The notes: generated by a model from the sequence alone, not told the origin. 64,000 nt of DNA from Parabacteroides sp. Marseille-P3160 (GCF_900162725.1 NZ_LT799418.1:2397434-2461433), one strand, 5' to 3'; numbered from the stretch's first letter, positions 35,182 through 44,416 are shown. Numbers and translations: made by a program.

Positions 35182-35257
35182 GAGTATACTCATTCAATTC
35201 ATTGAGTATACTCCTTTTTGATATCGAATATACTCAATGATAAAATCGAGTGCACTC
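35182..35257. repeat. 22-bp-period array of GAGTATACTC palindromes
   Basis: GAGTATACTC (35182), GAGTATACTC (35204), GAATATACTC (35226) and GAGTGCACTC (35248) occur exactly every 22 bp, separated by unrelated 12-bp spacers. The first two also form a hairpin with a 17-bp stem (AAAAAGGAGTATACTCA and its complement) followed by T5, which could terminate the tldE transcript. It lies between the hip module and tldE. Confidence 0.75.
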
Positions 35258-35326
35258 GATAATTTTCTGTACAAATCACTACTTTGGGGATAGCCCTCCT
35301 TTGGATTTGTTACTTCGTTTGTCGTT

Positions 35327-36646
35327 TTATAAACCGCTGAAATTAACATCGCTGAATAGGAGGGAGGGGATGCGGCGGCTGGATGAGAGCCGGGGATCAT
35401 TGCCTACTTCCGCCAGGTTCCCGAAGAGGGTAATTAAATTTCCCGTAATGTTCATTTCGGAAACGGGTTGCACCAATTGTCCGTTCTCCACCAGGAAGCC
35501 CTCGATTCCGAAGGAGAAATCGCCCGTCGTGCTATTGCTGTTTCCTCCGTTGAAGCCGGTGACCAGGATTCCTTTGTCCAACGAAGCGACCAGGCCGTTG
35601 AGATCCTTTGTACCCAAGGGCATGGTGACAATCGAAGGAGAACTGATGGTCTGCGGAACGCCCAGCTTGTTTGCATTATAGGTGTCGATAAAGTAGGTTT
35701 TTAGGACGCCGTTCTCGAAAATAGGCAACCGTTTGGTCGCAACGCCTTCCCCGTCAAAGTAACGGGCGCCGACGGCTTTCGGCAAATGAGGTTCGTCGGT
35801 CAACGTGAACAGGTCGCCGAAGACTTTTTCATTCAGCTTGTCCAACAGGAAGGAGTTCTTCTGCTGGATAGCGGAACCTGTGATCGCGTTGAGGACGGGA
35901 GAGAGCAGGCGGCTGACGTTCAGGTTATCGACAATCATCGGCATCTTGCCGGAAGCGACCTTCTTTTGTCCCAGTTTCCGGGTGACGCGCTCCAGCGCTT
36001 TCCGCCCGATGCCGGCCTTTTCCAATGTATCGAAATAGAGCGAAGAGTCATACCAATAGTCCTGCGGGCGGGCATCTCCGTCGCCTTTGATGCTGACACC
36101 GCCATACAGGGAATAGTAGGACGACCGGCTTTCGCCTTCGAATCCGTTGCTGGCGATCAGATACGAGAAATTGTCTCCATCGCTGTAGGAAGCTTCCGCA
36201 GAGATGATCCTGGGGTCTTTCCCCATAATCTCATCGCAGACATCCATCGCCAATTTGACTTTATTATCCGGCTGTACCGTTTCGAACTTTGCATCGTATA
36301 ATTCCAGGTTCGGATTGCCGCCTTTGTAATAAAGGGAAGCGTCCGGGAGCGTGCGCGCCTTGTCTTCCGCCAGGAAGCGGGCCGATTCAATGCCGTTCCG
36401 GATAAACTTCTCCAGTTCGACTTTCTGAAGCCGGTTGGTAGAGTAGTTGCCGTATTTTCCGTCTACATAGAGGGTGATAGCCAATGCGTTTTCGGACGCC
36501 TGTTGCAGGCGGTCTATCTTTTTATCCCGGATTTCATAGGAACTGTTGGAACCGTTGTACAGGCTTACGCGGGCTGCCTGGCACCCATTTTTCAAGGCAA
36601 ATTCCATCGCCCATTGTGCTAATTTCTTGTGCTCTGCTGATATCAT
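35327..36646 (-). CDS. TldE/PmbA-type protease subunit
   Basis: A 439-residue partner of TldD. In E. coli the TldD-TldE heterodimer matures microcin B17 and degrades unfolded peptides; TldE lacks the metal site, and here too no HExxxH is present. Family motifs include QQASENALAITLYVDGKYG near the start and DNLNVSRLLSPVLNAITG in the middle. Its ATG overlaps the tldD stop by 4 bp. It has no signal sequence although TldD does (see tldD). Confidence 0.88.
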   Translation of the reverse strand: MISAEHKKLAQWAMEFALKNGCQAARVSLYNGSNSSYEIRDKKIDRLQQASENALAITLYVDGKYGNYSTNRLQKVELEKFIRNGIESARFLAEDKARTLPDASLYYKGGNPNLELYDAKFETVQPDNKVKLAMDVCDEIMGKDPRIISAEASYSDGDNFSYLIASNGFEGESRSSYYSLYGGVSIKGDGDARPQDYWYDSSLYFDTLEKAGIGRKALERVTRKLGQKKVASGKMPMIVDNLNVSRLLSPVLNAITGSAIQQKNSFLLDKLNEKVFGDLFTLTDEPHLPKAVGARYFDGEGVATKRLPIFENGVLKTYFIDTYNANKLGVPQTISSPSIVTMPLGTKDLNGLVASLDKGILVTGFNGGNSNSTTGDFSFGIEGFLVENGQLVQPVSEMNITGNLITLFGNLAEVGNDPRLSSSRRIPSLLFSDVNFSGL

Positions 36647-38178
36647 TCGTTTTCTCCTCCTACCGTTAATTTACTGACTAAGGCCGACGGCATCCCGCAG
36701 GTGACGGGGCAGGATTGCCCGTCTTTTCCGCACGTCCAGGTGCCGTTATCCATCTTGTAATTGTTACCCACCATGGTGATGTCCGCCAACGCCTTCGGGC
36801 CGTTGCCGATGATGTTGATATCTTTGATGGGTTGCGTCAGTTTACCGTTTTCGATCAGGTAACCGTCCTTGACGAAGAAGGTAAAGTCACCGGCGCCGAT
36901 CTGCACTTGCCCATTCGTGAAATTGGCAGCGTAGATGCCGTGTTTTACCGTGGAGATGATCTCTTCTTCGGTATAGTTGCCATTCTCCATATAGGTTGCG
37001 CGCATCCGGGGGATCGGCATCATGCGGAACGATTCGCGCCGGCCGTTGCCTGTCGGGCGGACACCGTAATGCTTGGCACTGATGCGGTCGTGCAGGTAGC
37101 TGGTCAATATGCCTTCGCGTACGATGTAAGTCTTCTGCCCTTCGACGCCCTCGTCGTCTATATTCACCGAACCGCGGTTGAAAGGGATTGTTCCGTCGTC
37201 CAGCACGTTGATATGTTCGTCGCAGACTTTCTTGTTCAGCTTGTCGGCGAAGATGGAAGTGTTTTTTCTGTTGAAGTCTGCTTCGAAGGTGTGGCCTATG
37301 GCTTCATGCAACAGGATGCCGGAGCCTCCGGCTCCCATCACTACCGGCATTTCGCCGCCTTTCGGCTTGATGGCCTGGAAAAGAAGCGCCGTCTTCCGGA
37401 CAGCTTCCTGGGCCACTTCTTCCATCCGCTCGTCGGTCAGGAATTCCGCTCCCATACGGAAAGAACGGGAGGCGAAGGAGTTCTCGATCTTATCGTTTTC
37501 CGTCATGATACATTGGGCGTAGAGCGTAACCATCGGGCGGTAATCGTAAAACATTTGTCCCTCCGAATTGCAGAAGAAGATATGCGAAGTCGTATCACCC
37601 AATCCGGCGGAAACTTTGGTTACCCGGTTGTCCAATGCGAAGATCCGGTCGTTGAGCTTTTGCAGGTAGGGTGTTTTCTCTTTGACCGACAGCTCGTCCC
37701 AAGCGGTCTTTACCGCATAGAAATGGTTCGAGCCCGGCAATTCGGTTAGATTGACCGCTGCTTTTCCGGAAGTTCCGGTAGCGATCCTTGCCGCCGTATG
37801 GGCGGCTTTCAGCATTTCGGGCAGCGCTACATCCTCTACATAGGCATAGCCGGTCTGGTTGCCGGCCAATACCCTTACTCCCATTCCGAAATCGATGCTC
37901 GAAGAGGCGCGGTTAACGGATCCGTCCTGTAGTCCGATGTTATTATAATAACTGTGTTCGAAAAACAGGTCGGCATAGTCGCCTCCTTTTTCCAATGCTG
38001 CGGCCAGAACTTTTTTTAAATCGGTTTCATTAATGCCGAAATAATCGAGTGCAAAAGAGATGGCGGCCGCCTTGTCTTCTTTGCTTCCGGTCCAGCTTCC
38101 CAAGAAGGAGGGGACCGCCAAGCTTCCTATCATGGCCATACTTCCTTTTTTTATAAAGTCGCGTCTGTTTAAACTCAT
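36643..38178 (-). CDS. tldD: TldD-type zinc metalloprotease with Tat-like signal
   Basis: 511 residues. The catalytic motif HEAIGH (H291-E292-A-I-G-H296) fits the TldD HExxxH site. The N-terminus MSLNRRDFIKKGSMAMIGSL has a twin-arginine pattern (RRDFIK followed by a hydrophobic stretch), unlike cytoplasmic E. coli TldD. A Cys-rich tail (TCGKDGQSCPVTCG) may matter for folding. It is the first gene of a tldD-tldE operon. tatA and tatC are 10 kb away in this window. Export is inferred from sequence. Confidence 0.88.
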   Translation of the reverse strand: MSLNRRDFIKKGSMAMIGSLAVPSFLGSWTGSKEDKAAAISFALDYFGINETDLKKVLAAALEKGGDYADLFFEHSYYNNIGLQDGSVNRASSSIDFGMGVRVLAGNQTGYAYVEDVALPEMLKAAHTAARIATGTSGKAAVNLTELPGSNHFYAVKTAWDELSVKEKTPYLQKLNDRIFALDNRVTKVSAGLGDTTSHIFFCNSEGQMFYDYRPMVTLYAQCIMTENDKIENSFASRSFRMGAEFLTDERMEEVAQEAVRKTALLFQAIKPKGGEMPVVMGAGGSGILLHEAIGHTFEADFNRKNTSIFADKLNKKVCDEHINVLDDGTIPFNRGSVNIDDEGVEGQKTYIVREGILTSYLHDRISAKHYGVRPTGNGRRESFRMMPIPRMRATYMENGNYTEEEIISTVKHGIYAANFTNGQVQIGAGDFTFFVKDGYLIENGKLTQPIKDINIIGNGPKALADITMVGNNYKMDNGTWTCGKDGQSCPVTCGMPSALVSKLTVGGENE

Positions 38179-38217
38179 ATTACGTACTTTAGGGTTGATA
38201 TATAGGTACTAAAAAGC

Positions 38218-38271
38218 GTTTCTTTGTATTCATCAATCCTGAAACGGATTTTAAGATGAATACAAAGAAAC
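38218..38271 (-). terminator. 17-bp perfect-stem hairpin, oxidoreductase terminator
   Basis: GTTTCTTTGTATTCATC (38218-38234) pairs perfectly with GATGAATACAAAGAAAC (38255-38271) around a 20-nt loop. It lies between the oxidoreductase stop and the tldD start, both on the minus strand. Without a long T-run it may be a terminator or mRNA-stabilising hairpin. Confidence 0.5.
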
Positions 38272-38314
38272 TTATTTTCCGCCAAATAAATGACAAAATC
38301 GCTTTGTTTTTTAC

Positions 38315-39637
38315 TTAGAACTGCGGTAGTTTCCAAGGCGCCCGGTAGACGGCCTTCGATAAAGCAGTTGCTTCCGGATCATTGACAAACAGGTGGTTCG
38401 CCTCATCCCAGCGTACTTCCCGGCCTACCCGGCAAGAGATGTTCGCCAGATGGGAGAGGATGGCTACGCGCGAACCGATTTCGATGTCGGCGGCCGGCCG
38501 GTTACGGCTTTTCATGCAATCAAGGAAGTTACCGACATGATTGTATAATCCCTTTCCTTCGCCTTTCTTCAGAGGGACAGCCTCCATGCGCGCCTCTTTG
38601 CCGGAATATTCGGGAATGACTTCCCAGCCTCCCCGGTCGAGTACCAGGGTTCCGTTTTCTCCATAGAACGCCAGCGCTTCCCGGCGGTCGAACAATCCGT
38701 GGTCGATGCCGCAGGCATGATCCCAGACAATATTAAAATCGTCATAGGCATAAATGGCCATCAATGTATCCGGTGTCTCCATTGCATCATTCGGATAGGC
38801 GAATTTGCCGCCTCCGGAAAAGACCTTGGACGGAAGTCCGACGCCCATGCCTTCCAAAGCATAGTCCAGCAGGTGGACGCCCCAGTCCGACATCAATCCC
38901 CCGGCATAATCCCAGAAGAAACGGAAATTGTAGTGGAAACGGTAGATATTGAACGGACGCTTGGGAGCCGGGCCCAGCCACATGTCATAGTCTACACCGG
39001 GAGGTACCGGGGAATCCGGCTTGACGGGCAGCGTCGGTTTGCCCGACTGGTAGGCCCATACTTTTACGGTACGTACCCGTCCGATGTTTCCTTCACGGAT
39101 AAAGGCGGCGGCCTCGTTCCAATGCGGATCGCTGCGCTGCCATTGGCCAACCTGGACAACCCGGTCGTATTTGCGGGCGGCCTTGAGCATCAGTTCGCAT
39201 TCTTCGATCGTATTGGACAATGGTTTCTCTACGTATACGTCTTTGCCCGCCTGGCAAGCGTAGATGGTCGGAAGGCAATGCCAATGGTCGGGGGTTCCGA
39301 TAATGACTACGTCCACGTCTTTGTTCTCAATTACTTTTCGCCAGTCTTTGTAGAGATTTTTCACTTTTTTCCCGGTGGCCTTTTCTACGTCTGCCGCCCG
39401 TTTGTTGAGCCATTCGTCGTCGACGTCACAAAGGGCGATGCATTCTACTTCCGGATACTTCAGAAAAGTGCTCAAATCGGAATATCCCATGCCCCGGCAA
39501 CCGATCAGGGCTACTTTTACCTTATTGCTCGGAGCGGTGGCGCCGTATACCGATTGATAGGAATTGCCGATGAGGGGTGCTAAGCCGAATCCGGCAACGG
39601 AGAGTGCCGTTTTTTGAATAAAATTTCTTCTTTTCAT
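38315..39637 (-). CDS. Gfo/Idh/MocA-family oxidoreductase with Tat signal
   Basis: A 440-residue NAD(P)-dependent sugar or inositol-type dehydrogenase relative. The Tat-like signal MKRRNFIQKTALSVAGFGLA is followed by the Rossmann motif KVALIGCRGMGYSD (NAD binding), the family's EKPLSNTIEECELM with its catalytic Lys, and a C-terminal alpha/beta domain (DWGVHLLDYALEG). Tat export fits a cofactor-bound periplasmic enzyme. Substrate not identifiable. No operon partner. Confidence 0.87.
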   Translation of the reverse strand: MKRRNFIQKTALSVAGFGLAPLIGNSYQSVYGATAPSNKVKVALIGCRGMGYSDLSTFLKYPEVECIALCDVDDEWLNKRAADVEKATGKKVKNLYKDWRKVIENKDVDVVIIGTPDHWHCLPTIYACQAGKDVYVEKPLSNTIEECELMLKAARKYDRVVQVGQWQRSDPHWNEAAAFIREGNIGRVRTVKVWAYQSGKPTLPVKPDSPVPPGVDYDMWLGPAPKRPFNIYRFHYNFRFFWDYAGGLMSDWGVHLLDYALEGMGVGLPSKVFSGGGKFAYPNDAMETPDTLMAIYAYDDFNIVWDHACGIDHGLFDRREALAFYGENGTLVLDRGGWEVIPEYSGKEARMEAVPLKKGEGKGLYNHVGNFLDCMKSRNRPAADIEIGSRVAILSHLANISCRVGREVRWDEANHLFVNDPEATALSKAVYRAPWKLPQF

Positions 39638-39713
39638 GGATTTTTGGTCGAATTATATAATAATATACTCTGTGCGCGTTAACACTAAAGTGCAATATTA
39701 CAAAAAAAACTCT

Positions 39714-39721
39714 TATTTTTG
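39714..39721 (+). promoter_or_regulatory. Candidate -7 box of upxY
   Basis: TATTTTTG matches TAnnTTTG; transcription would start near 39728. That leaves the ATG at 39732 almost without a leader and favours the ATG at 39768. Confidence 0.4.
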
Positions 39722-39767
39722 GCTTCTGTGAATGAAAGCTTTATTTTTTTTACAAAATAACAAAAAT

Positions 39768-40268
39768 ATGTCTCTAAAACAACAAACGGAATGGTTTGTC
39801 TTATATACGGCTCCACGGGCGGAAAAGAAAGTGAAAGAACGGATCGAGATGGGGGGGGGGGAATGCTTTTTGCCCTTGCACCGGACTCCCCGTGTCTGGT
39901 CGGACCGGGTCAAGATGGTGGATATCCCTCTCTATAATTCCTATCTGTTTGTCAGAACGACGGATACGGAATTGCGGACCTACCTAAAGATACCGGGGGT
40001 AGTACGGATTGTCTTTTATTGTGATAAACCGGCAGTCCTCCGCCAGAAGGAGATCGATACGATCCAGGCCTTTCTGGAACAAGCGGCCGAACAGCCTTTA
40101 TGCTCGGGGGATGAAGTGGAAATCCTTGCCGGGGTGATGAAACATGTTTCGGGGAAAATCCGGAAAATCAGAAAGGATTATCTTCTCTTATATATTGAAC
40201 AATTAGGAGCGACTGTTTGTGTAAAAACCGGATCCGTAGCGCGGATAGACAGACTATTGAAAAGGTAG
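39768..40268 (+). CDS. UpxY/NusG-like transcription antitermination protein
   Basis: 166 residues from the ATG at 39768 (MSLKQQTEWFVLYTAPRAEKK); the upstream ATG at 39732 lies at the predicted transcription start. It has a NusG N-terminal domain (WFVLYTAPRAEKKV, ECFLPLHRTPRVWSDR, YNSYLFVRT) and a C-terminal KOW region (GDEVEILAGVMKHVSGKIRKIR). Bacteroides UpxY proteins lead capsule operons, but here the next gene is sdaA, so this is a solitary member. Eleven consecutive Gs at codons 28-32 encode MGGGE; a one-base slip would inactivate the gene. Its operon target is unknown. Confidence 0.85.
   Translation: MSLKQQTEWFVLYTAPRAEKKVKERIEMGGGECFLPLHRTPRVWSDRVKMVDIPLYNSYLFVRTTDTELRTYLKIPGVVRIVFYCDKPAVLRQKEIDTIQAFLEQAAEQPLCSGDEVEILAGVMKHVSGKIRKIRKDYLLLYIEQLGATVCVKTGSVARIDRLLKR
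39851..39861 (+). repeat. Poly-G tract (11 G) inside upxY
   Basis: Eleven Gs in a row within the coding frame. Such tracts slip during replication and switch genes on and off elsewhere. The listed length keeps upxY in frame. Confidence 0.8.
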
Positions 40269-40362
40269 CTATTCATCGATTTTGTGACTTTTATTGTGTA
40301 GTTTTGTATAAGGAAACCGGAAGGTCTCTTTTTCTCAATTCGGTTTTAGGTATATTATATAT

Positions 40363-41562
40363 ATGGAATCAATTAAACAGGTCTTTCGGATCGGACAGGG
40401 TCCTTCGAGCAGCCATACAATGGGGCCTCGCCGGGCTGCATTGATGTTTTTGGAACGTAATTCGGATGCTGCACGGTTTCGGGTAACCCTTTACGGCAGC
40501 TTGGCTGCGACGGGAAAAGGGCACTTGACCAATCGGGCTATCCTTGCCGTGCTGGAACCGGTTGCCCAGACTGAAATATTGTGGGAGCCTCAGATTGTAC
40601 TGCCCTTCCACCCGAACGGCATGCTTTTCGAATCGTTCGATGGCAAAGGAAATAAAAAGGAATCATGGACGGTTTTCAGTATCGGCGGCGGCACTTTAGC
40701 CAACGAATCATTCAACGAACAGGAGGCAAAGGAGGTCTATGCGATGCATACTATCCGGGAGATCGAGCAATGGTGCTACGAAACAGGCCATGCCTATTGG
40801 GAATACGTTTCTTTATGTGAGGGGGAAGAAATATGGGACTATCTGGCGGAAGTCTGGCAGGTCATGCAGGATGCTATCAAACGCGGTTTGGAAGCGGAGG
40901 GCGTACTTCCCGGAAGTTTGAATCTTCGCCGGAAAGCCTCCGATTATATGATCCGGGCCAAGGGATATACCGCCAGTGTAAAAAGCCGGGGACTGGTTTA
41001 TGCCTATGCTTTGGCCGTATCGGAGGAGAATGCTGCCGGCGGACGAATTGTGACGGCGCCTACCTGCGGTTCCTGCGGAGTGATTCCTGCGGTCTTATAT
41101 CATTTAAGGGAAAGCCGTGAATTTCGCGACTCCCGCATCTTGCGCGCCTTGGCGACTGCCGGTTTGTTCGGCAATGTAGTACGTACCAACGCCTCTATTT
41201 CGGGTGCTGACGTGGGTTGCCAGGGAGAAGTCGGCGTTGCCTGTGCGATGGCGGCCGCGGCCGCCTGTCAGCTTTTCGGCGGGACGCCGGCACAAATCGA
41301 GTATGCGGCGGAAATGGGATTGGAGCATCATCTGGGACTAACCTGCGACCCGGTGGACGGCTTGGTACAGATTCCCTGTATTGAGCGAAATGCTTTTGCC
41401 GCCGCCCGGGCGTTGGATGCCAATACTTTTGCCACATTTTCGGACGGGAAACATCGGGTAAGTTTCGATCAGGTAGTTGAAGTTATGCGGCAGACCGGCA
41501 ATGATCTGCCCAGCTTATACAAGGAGACCTCTGAGGGAGGTTTGGCAAAGAAATACGAATAA
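40363..41562 (+). CDS. sdaA: L-serine ammonia-lyase (single-chain, iron-sulfur)
   Basis: Converts L-serine to pyruvate and ammonia using a 4Fe-4S cluster. The 399 residues fuse beta and alpha domains. The N-terminus has IGQGPSSSHTMGPRRA; cluster cysteines are probably in TAPTCGSCGV and the later GLTCDPVDGL and QIPCIERNA motifs. Its short length compared with E. coli SdaA is typical of Bacteroidetes. It starts 94 bp after upxY, so co-transcription is possible but not shown. It ends before a bidirectional hairpin. Confidence 0.93.
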   Translation: MESIKQVFRIGQGPSSSHTMGPRRAALMFLERNSDAARFRVTLYGSLAATGKGHLTNRAILAVLEPVAQTEILWEPQIVLPFHPNGMLFESFDGKGNKKESWTVFSIGGGTLANESFNEQEAKEVYAMHTIREIEQWCYETGHAYWEYVSLCEGEEIWDYLAEVWQVMQDAIKRGLEAEGVLPGSLNLRRKASDYMIRAKGYTASVKSRGLVYAYALAVSEENAAGGRIVTAPTCGSCGVIPAVLYHLRESREFRDSRILRALATAGLFGNVVRTNASISGADVGCQGEVGVACAMAAAAACQLFGGTPAQIEYAAEMGLEHHLGLTCDPVDGLVQIPCIERNAFAAARALDANTFATFSDGKHRVSFDQVVEVMRQTGNDLPSLYKETSEGGLAKKYE

Positions 41563-41612
41563 ACGAGCATGGGGAGAGAGGGAGAGCGTCACCCTTCTGC
41601 CGGAGAAGAAAA

Positions 41613-41642
41613 AAAGTCCGGGCTTCCCTAAGCCCGGACTTT
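41613..41642 (-). terminator. Terminator between sdaA and the TonB receptor
   Basis: AAAGTCCGGGCTT and AAGCCCGGACTTT form a 13-bp stem with a 4-nt loop. The minus strand continues into a T-rich run, so it mainly terminates the TonB-dependent receptor gene; it can also stop sdaA. Confidence 0.8.
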
Positions 41643-41686
41643 GTCTAAAAACGGAAGAATTTTTTATACCCTCTTTTATTATTATT

Positions 41687-44098
41687 TTAGAAACTAAGCG
41701 GAACAATCAGTTTGATCCCGAAATTACGCCCCATATTAAAGATACCTGGCCTTCCGGTTACCAGATTTTCGTCGGTGTATTTCAACCGGCTCAAATGGTT
41801 CTGATAAGCTTTGTTTGTCAGATTGTTGGCTGTAAAGTATAAAGAGGCCAAGGTATGTCCTTTGTGGACAAAATCCGTACCGAACGAGGCATTAAGCAAG
41901 GTATACGACGGCGTTACTGTTTCAGTTCCGAATGCGGAATAGACATGATCTTGCCTCATATTATGTTCTATACCTAATGATATATAGGTGTTATTCAGTA
42001 TTTTGCCATGTCGTATAAGATCATACCGGAGATCGGAAATCCATTTAGGCGCAGGCGTAAAAGGAAGATATTTACTGGAATCAGGTTGATCGGACTGAAC
42101 TGAATTTACATACGAGAATGTGTTCTGAAAATGCAACCGTTCTACCGGATGTATGTCAATGCTTGCTTCTCCTCCTAATATACGGGCATCACCCGATACG
42201 AACTGGTATGTTCGATAGCCTTCAGTCAGCAAATCGTCCCCATTATCGCCGAGCAGTTTATGAGAGAAAATATAATTATTGATCCGATTGGCAAATAGCG
42301 AAAGTTCTCCCGACACCCATGGAGAGGAATATCCTACTTCCCAATCGATTTGCCAACTGTTCTCGGCTTTTAATTCCGTATTTCCTTTCTCATACCGTAC
42401 CGTACCTTCGTGTACGCCGTTCGATGCGAGTTCACTGATATTGGGCGCCCTGAAGCCTCTTGACAGATTCAATTTGGTATACCATGAATCGGTTAACTGA
42501 TAAGCCAATCCTAAACTACCGCTGATTCCGAAGAAATGACGGGAAAAGTTGGTGAATTTTTCTTCTGCTCCGGCCTCATTCTGATCCACGACCTCCTCGT
42601 CTTCATTTAAATATAACGGCTCGCCATGTGTATTGCGACGATCGAGGCGTATGCCGCCGCTTACATCCAGCCTATTAAAATTCCGGCTTACCAAAACGAA
42701 TGCGCCAAGGTCAAACAGATTATATTCGGGAATAAGGAATTCGGTCCCTTTATTAAGGGACTTCTGATACATTCCGTTCACTCCTGTTACTATTTTGTAA
42801 CCGTTAATATAAGGTAGTGAATAGCGTACGTCGTAGTTTATGGTATGTAACTGGAAATAAAGCCCGTAATCATCAGGAGATGCAATCTCTTCAAATTCCT
42901 GGCGACGGTTTTGTTGATAACCGATGATAGTCCGAAGGCTCCCTTTTCCTATGATTATATTGCTGTTGGATACGGCCTTATAATGATAGATTTGCTGATA
43001 AGGCATCTGATGGCTATATGATTTACTGTCTTTATCCGTTGCGATTGCCTCTCCTTCCTCTCCGTCTACAATAACCGGCTTGAGGAATTTGCCGGTCTCT
43101 TCATCCCGGTCTCCTTCTATTATTCCCGGAGTAAGATGATAGTAGTCGAGCGTAAGATGTGAATATCCCCAATTTCGGTTTATGCCTAACAAACCGGATA
43201 CCGCTTTCTCCATGAAACCTGAATTGTAAACATATCCGTCATATTTATTTTTATAGGAGTGTGCCATTTTATCGCTATACCTCCAGTTCCATACAAAGCC
43301 GTTTTGATTGCCTGCAGTATTCAGAGAATAGTTAAACAACCCATTATTTGTTTGGTATTCCGTAGCTACATTGGCTTTTATCGAACCCGGAGGCAAGATC
43401 GGCTCCGAGATGAAATTGAGGACACCGGCCATGGCATCCGAGCCGTAAATCAAGCTGCCGGGATCTTTCAATATTTCAACGGCGTAGACACTCTGTGCAT
43501 CAATTTCAATCCCATGTTCATCTCCCCATTGTTGTCCTTCCTGGCGTATGCCATCATTAACAACAACTACCCTGTTATAGCCTAATCCACGGATCACCGG
43601 TTTGGAAATGCTGCTGCCTGTTGTTATTTGCGATACGCCGGGTTGTTTGGCTACCGCATCTATAATATTGGTAGATGATTGTTGCTTCAACTCTCTTTGG
43701 GATACATAAGAAACCGGAGATGGGGTTTGCTTTTTCAGGGAATTTCCTGTCAATGCGGTAATTACCACTTCATTCATGGTAGCATTGGATTCTTTTAATA
43801 TAAAATCAAGCGTCTCGGTCGTTTTCAAATCCACTGTTTGTACAATAGTTTGGTGTCCCAGATAACTTACCTGCAGAATTGTTTTTATAGCGGGTAGACC
43901 GGTTATCTTGTAATTGCCTTGCTCATCGGTGATGGCCCCTGTTTTTAATTCGGGAAAATATAGGTTTACCCCGATGAGTGCATTTCCATCTATTTTGTCT
44001 GTGACCTTTCCGCTCAATGATTTGCTTCCGGCCGGAGAATTTGCAAATATAGTTCCCACGGAGAAGACAAATAAGATAATGATATATATAGTTTTCAT
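41687..44098 (-). CDS. TonB-dependent outer membrane receptor
   Basis: About 803 residues from the ATG at 44098 (MKTIYIIILFVFSVGTIFA signal). A carboxypeptidase-D-like regulatory domain (SGKVTDKIDGNALIGVNLYF), a plug domain (LKQQSSTNIIDAVAKQPGV; RGLGYNRVVVVNDGIR) and a 22-strand-type barrel follow; it ends in FGIKLIVPLSF with an aromatic C-terminus. It is a siderophore/metal-type receptor rather than SusC. The small His/Cys-rich protein upstream suggests a metal substrate such as zinc or copper (inference). It is terminated at 41613-41642. Confidence 0.88.
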   Translation of the reverse strand: MKTIYIIILFVFSVGTIFANSPAGSKSLSGKVTDKIDGNALIGVNLYFPELKTGAITDEQGNYKITGLPAIKTILQVSYLGHQTIVQTVDLKTTETLDFILKESNATMNEVVITALTGNSLKKQTPSPVSYVSQRELKQQSSTNIIDAVAKQPGVSQITTGSSISKPVIRGLGYNRVVVVNDGIRQEGQQWGDEHGIEIDAQSVYAVEILKDPGSLIYGSDAMAGVLNFISEPILPPGSIKANVATEYQTNNGLFNYSLNTAGNQNGFVWNWRYSDKMAHSYKNKYDGYVYNSGFMEKAVSGLLGINRNWGYSHLTLDYYHLTPGIIEGDRDEETGKFLKPVIVDGEEGEAIATDKDSKSYSHQMPYQQIYHYKAVSNSNIIIGKGSLRTIIGYQQNRRQEFEEIASPDDYGLYFQLHTINYDVRYSLPYINGYKIVTGVNGMYQKSLNKGTEFLIPEYNLFDLGAFVLVSRNFNRLDVSGGIRLDRRNTHGEPLYLNEDEEVVDQNEAGAEEKFTNFSRHFFGISGSLGLAYQLTDSWYTKLNLSRGFRAPNISELASNGVHEGTVRYEKGNTELKAENSWQIDWEVGYSSPWVSGELSLFANRINNYIFSHKLLGDNGDDLLTEGYRTYQFVSGDARILGGEASIDIHPVERLHFQNTFSYVNSVQSDQPDSSKYLPFTPAPKWISDLRYDLIRHGKILNNTYISLGIEHNMRQDHVYSAFGTETVTPSYTLLNASFGTDFVHKGHTLASLYFTANNLTNKAYQNHLSRLKYTDENLVTGRPGIFNMGRNFGIKLIVPLSF

Positions 44099-44416
44099 TA
44101 TTATATATTTATGATGTTCAAGATCCAAATAAGATATTTGAATCCTGACTTTATTTAATAAATGTTTTTATTTCCGATATACGGAATCGTCTCTTATATG
44201 ATATATACAGAGAACATTAAGTAACTGTTTAAATTTTGCTCATTCATTTATTTAGCTCTGTTTTTAGGGTAGTTGATACATTTGTAAAGCGAAAATAGCG
44301 GGCTATTTGAGCTGAGCAAAGGGAGCAAATACACAAAAACAGGACAAACAAATAACGAAATTGTCTTTCTTAAAATGCTTTCGGAAAATTTAAAAAGTTA
44401 CTAAGATAAATATGTA
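44099..44416. other. Intergenic region ahead of the TonB receptor
   Basis: About 320 bp, AT-rich, with no gene. It holds two short dyads: CAAATA-AGA-TATTTG (about 44129-44145) and AAATAGC-GG-GCTATTT (44293-44308). Either could be a metal-regulator operator, but neither matches a consensus I can name. No clear TAnnTTTG promoter was found. Confidence 0.4.

Noticed and set aside
35182-35257. Possible CRISPR array
   Set aside because: Repeats are 10 bp palindromes with 12-bp spacers; CRISPR repeats are 23-47 bp with longer spacers, and no cas genes are present. The same applies to the arrays at 13786 and 49263.
36715-37749. 344-codon open frame on the plus strand over tldD
   Set aside because: Shadow of tldD; no recognisable motifs.
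38699-39583. 294-codon open frame over the oxidoreductase
   Set aside because: Antisense shadow; the Rossmann and Tat motifs are on the minus strand.
39851-39861. Poly-G tract as a pure sequencing artefact
   Set aside because: The given length keeps the conserved frame intact, so it is credible; length error by one base cannot be excluded from a single consensus.
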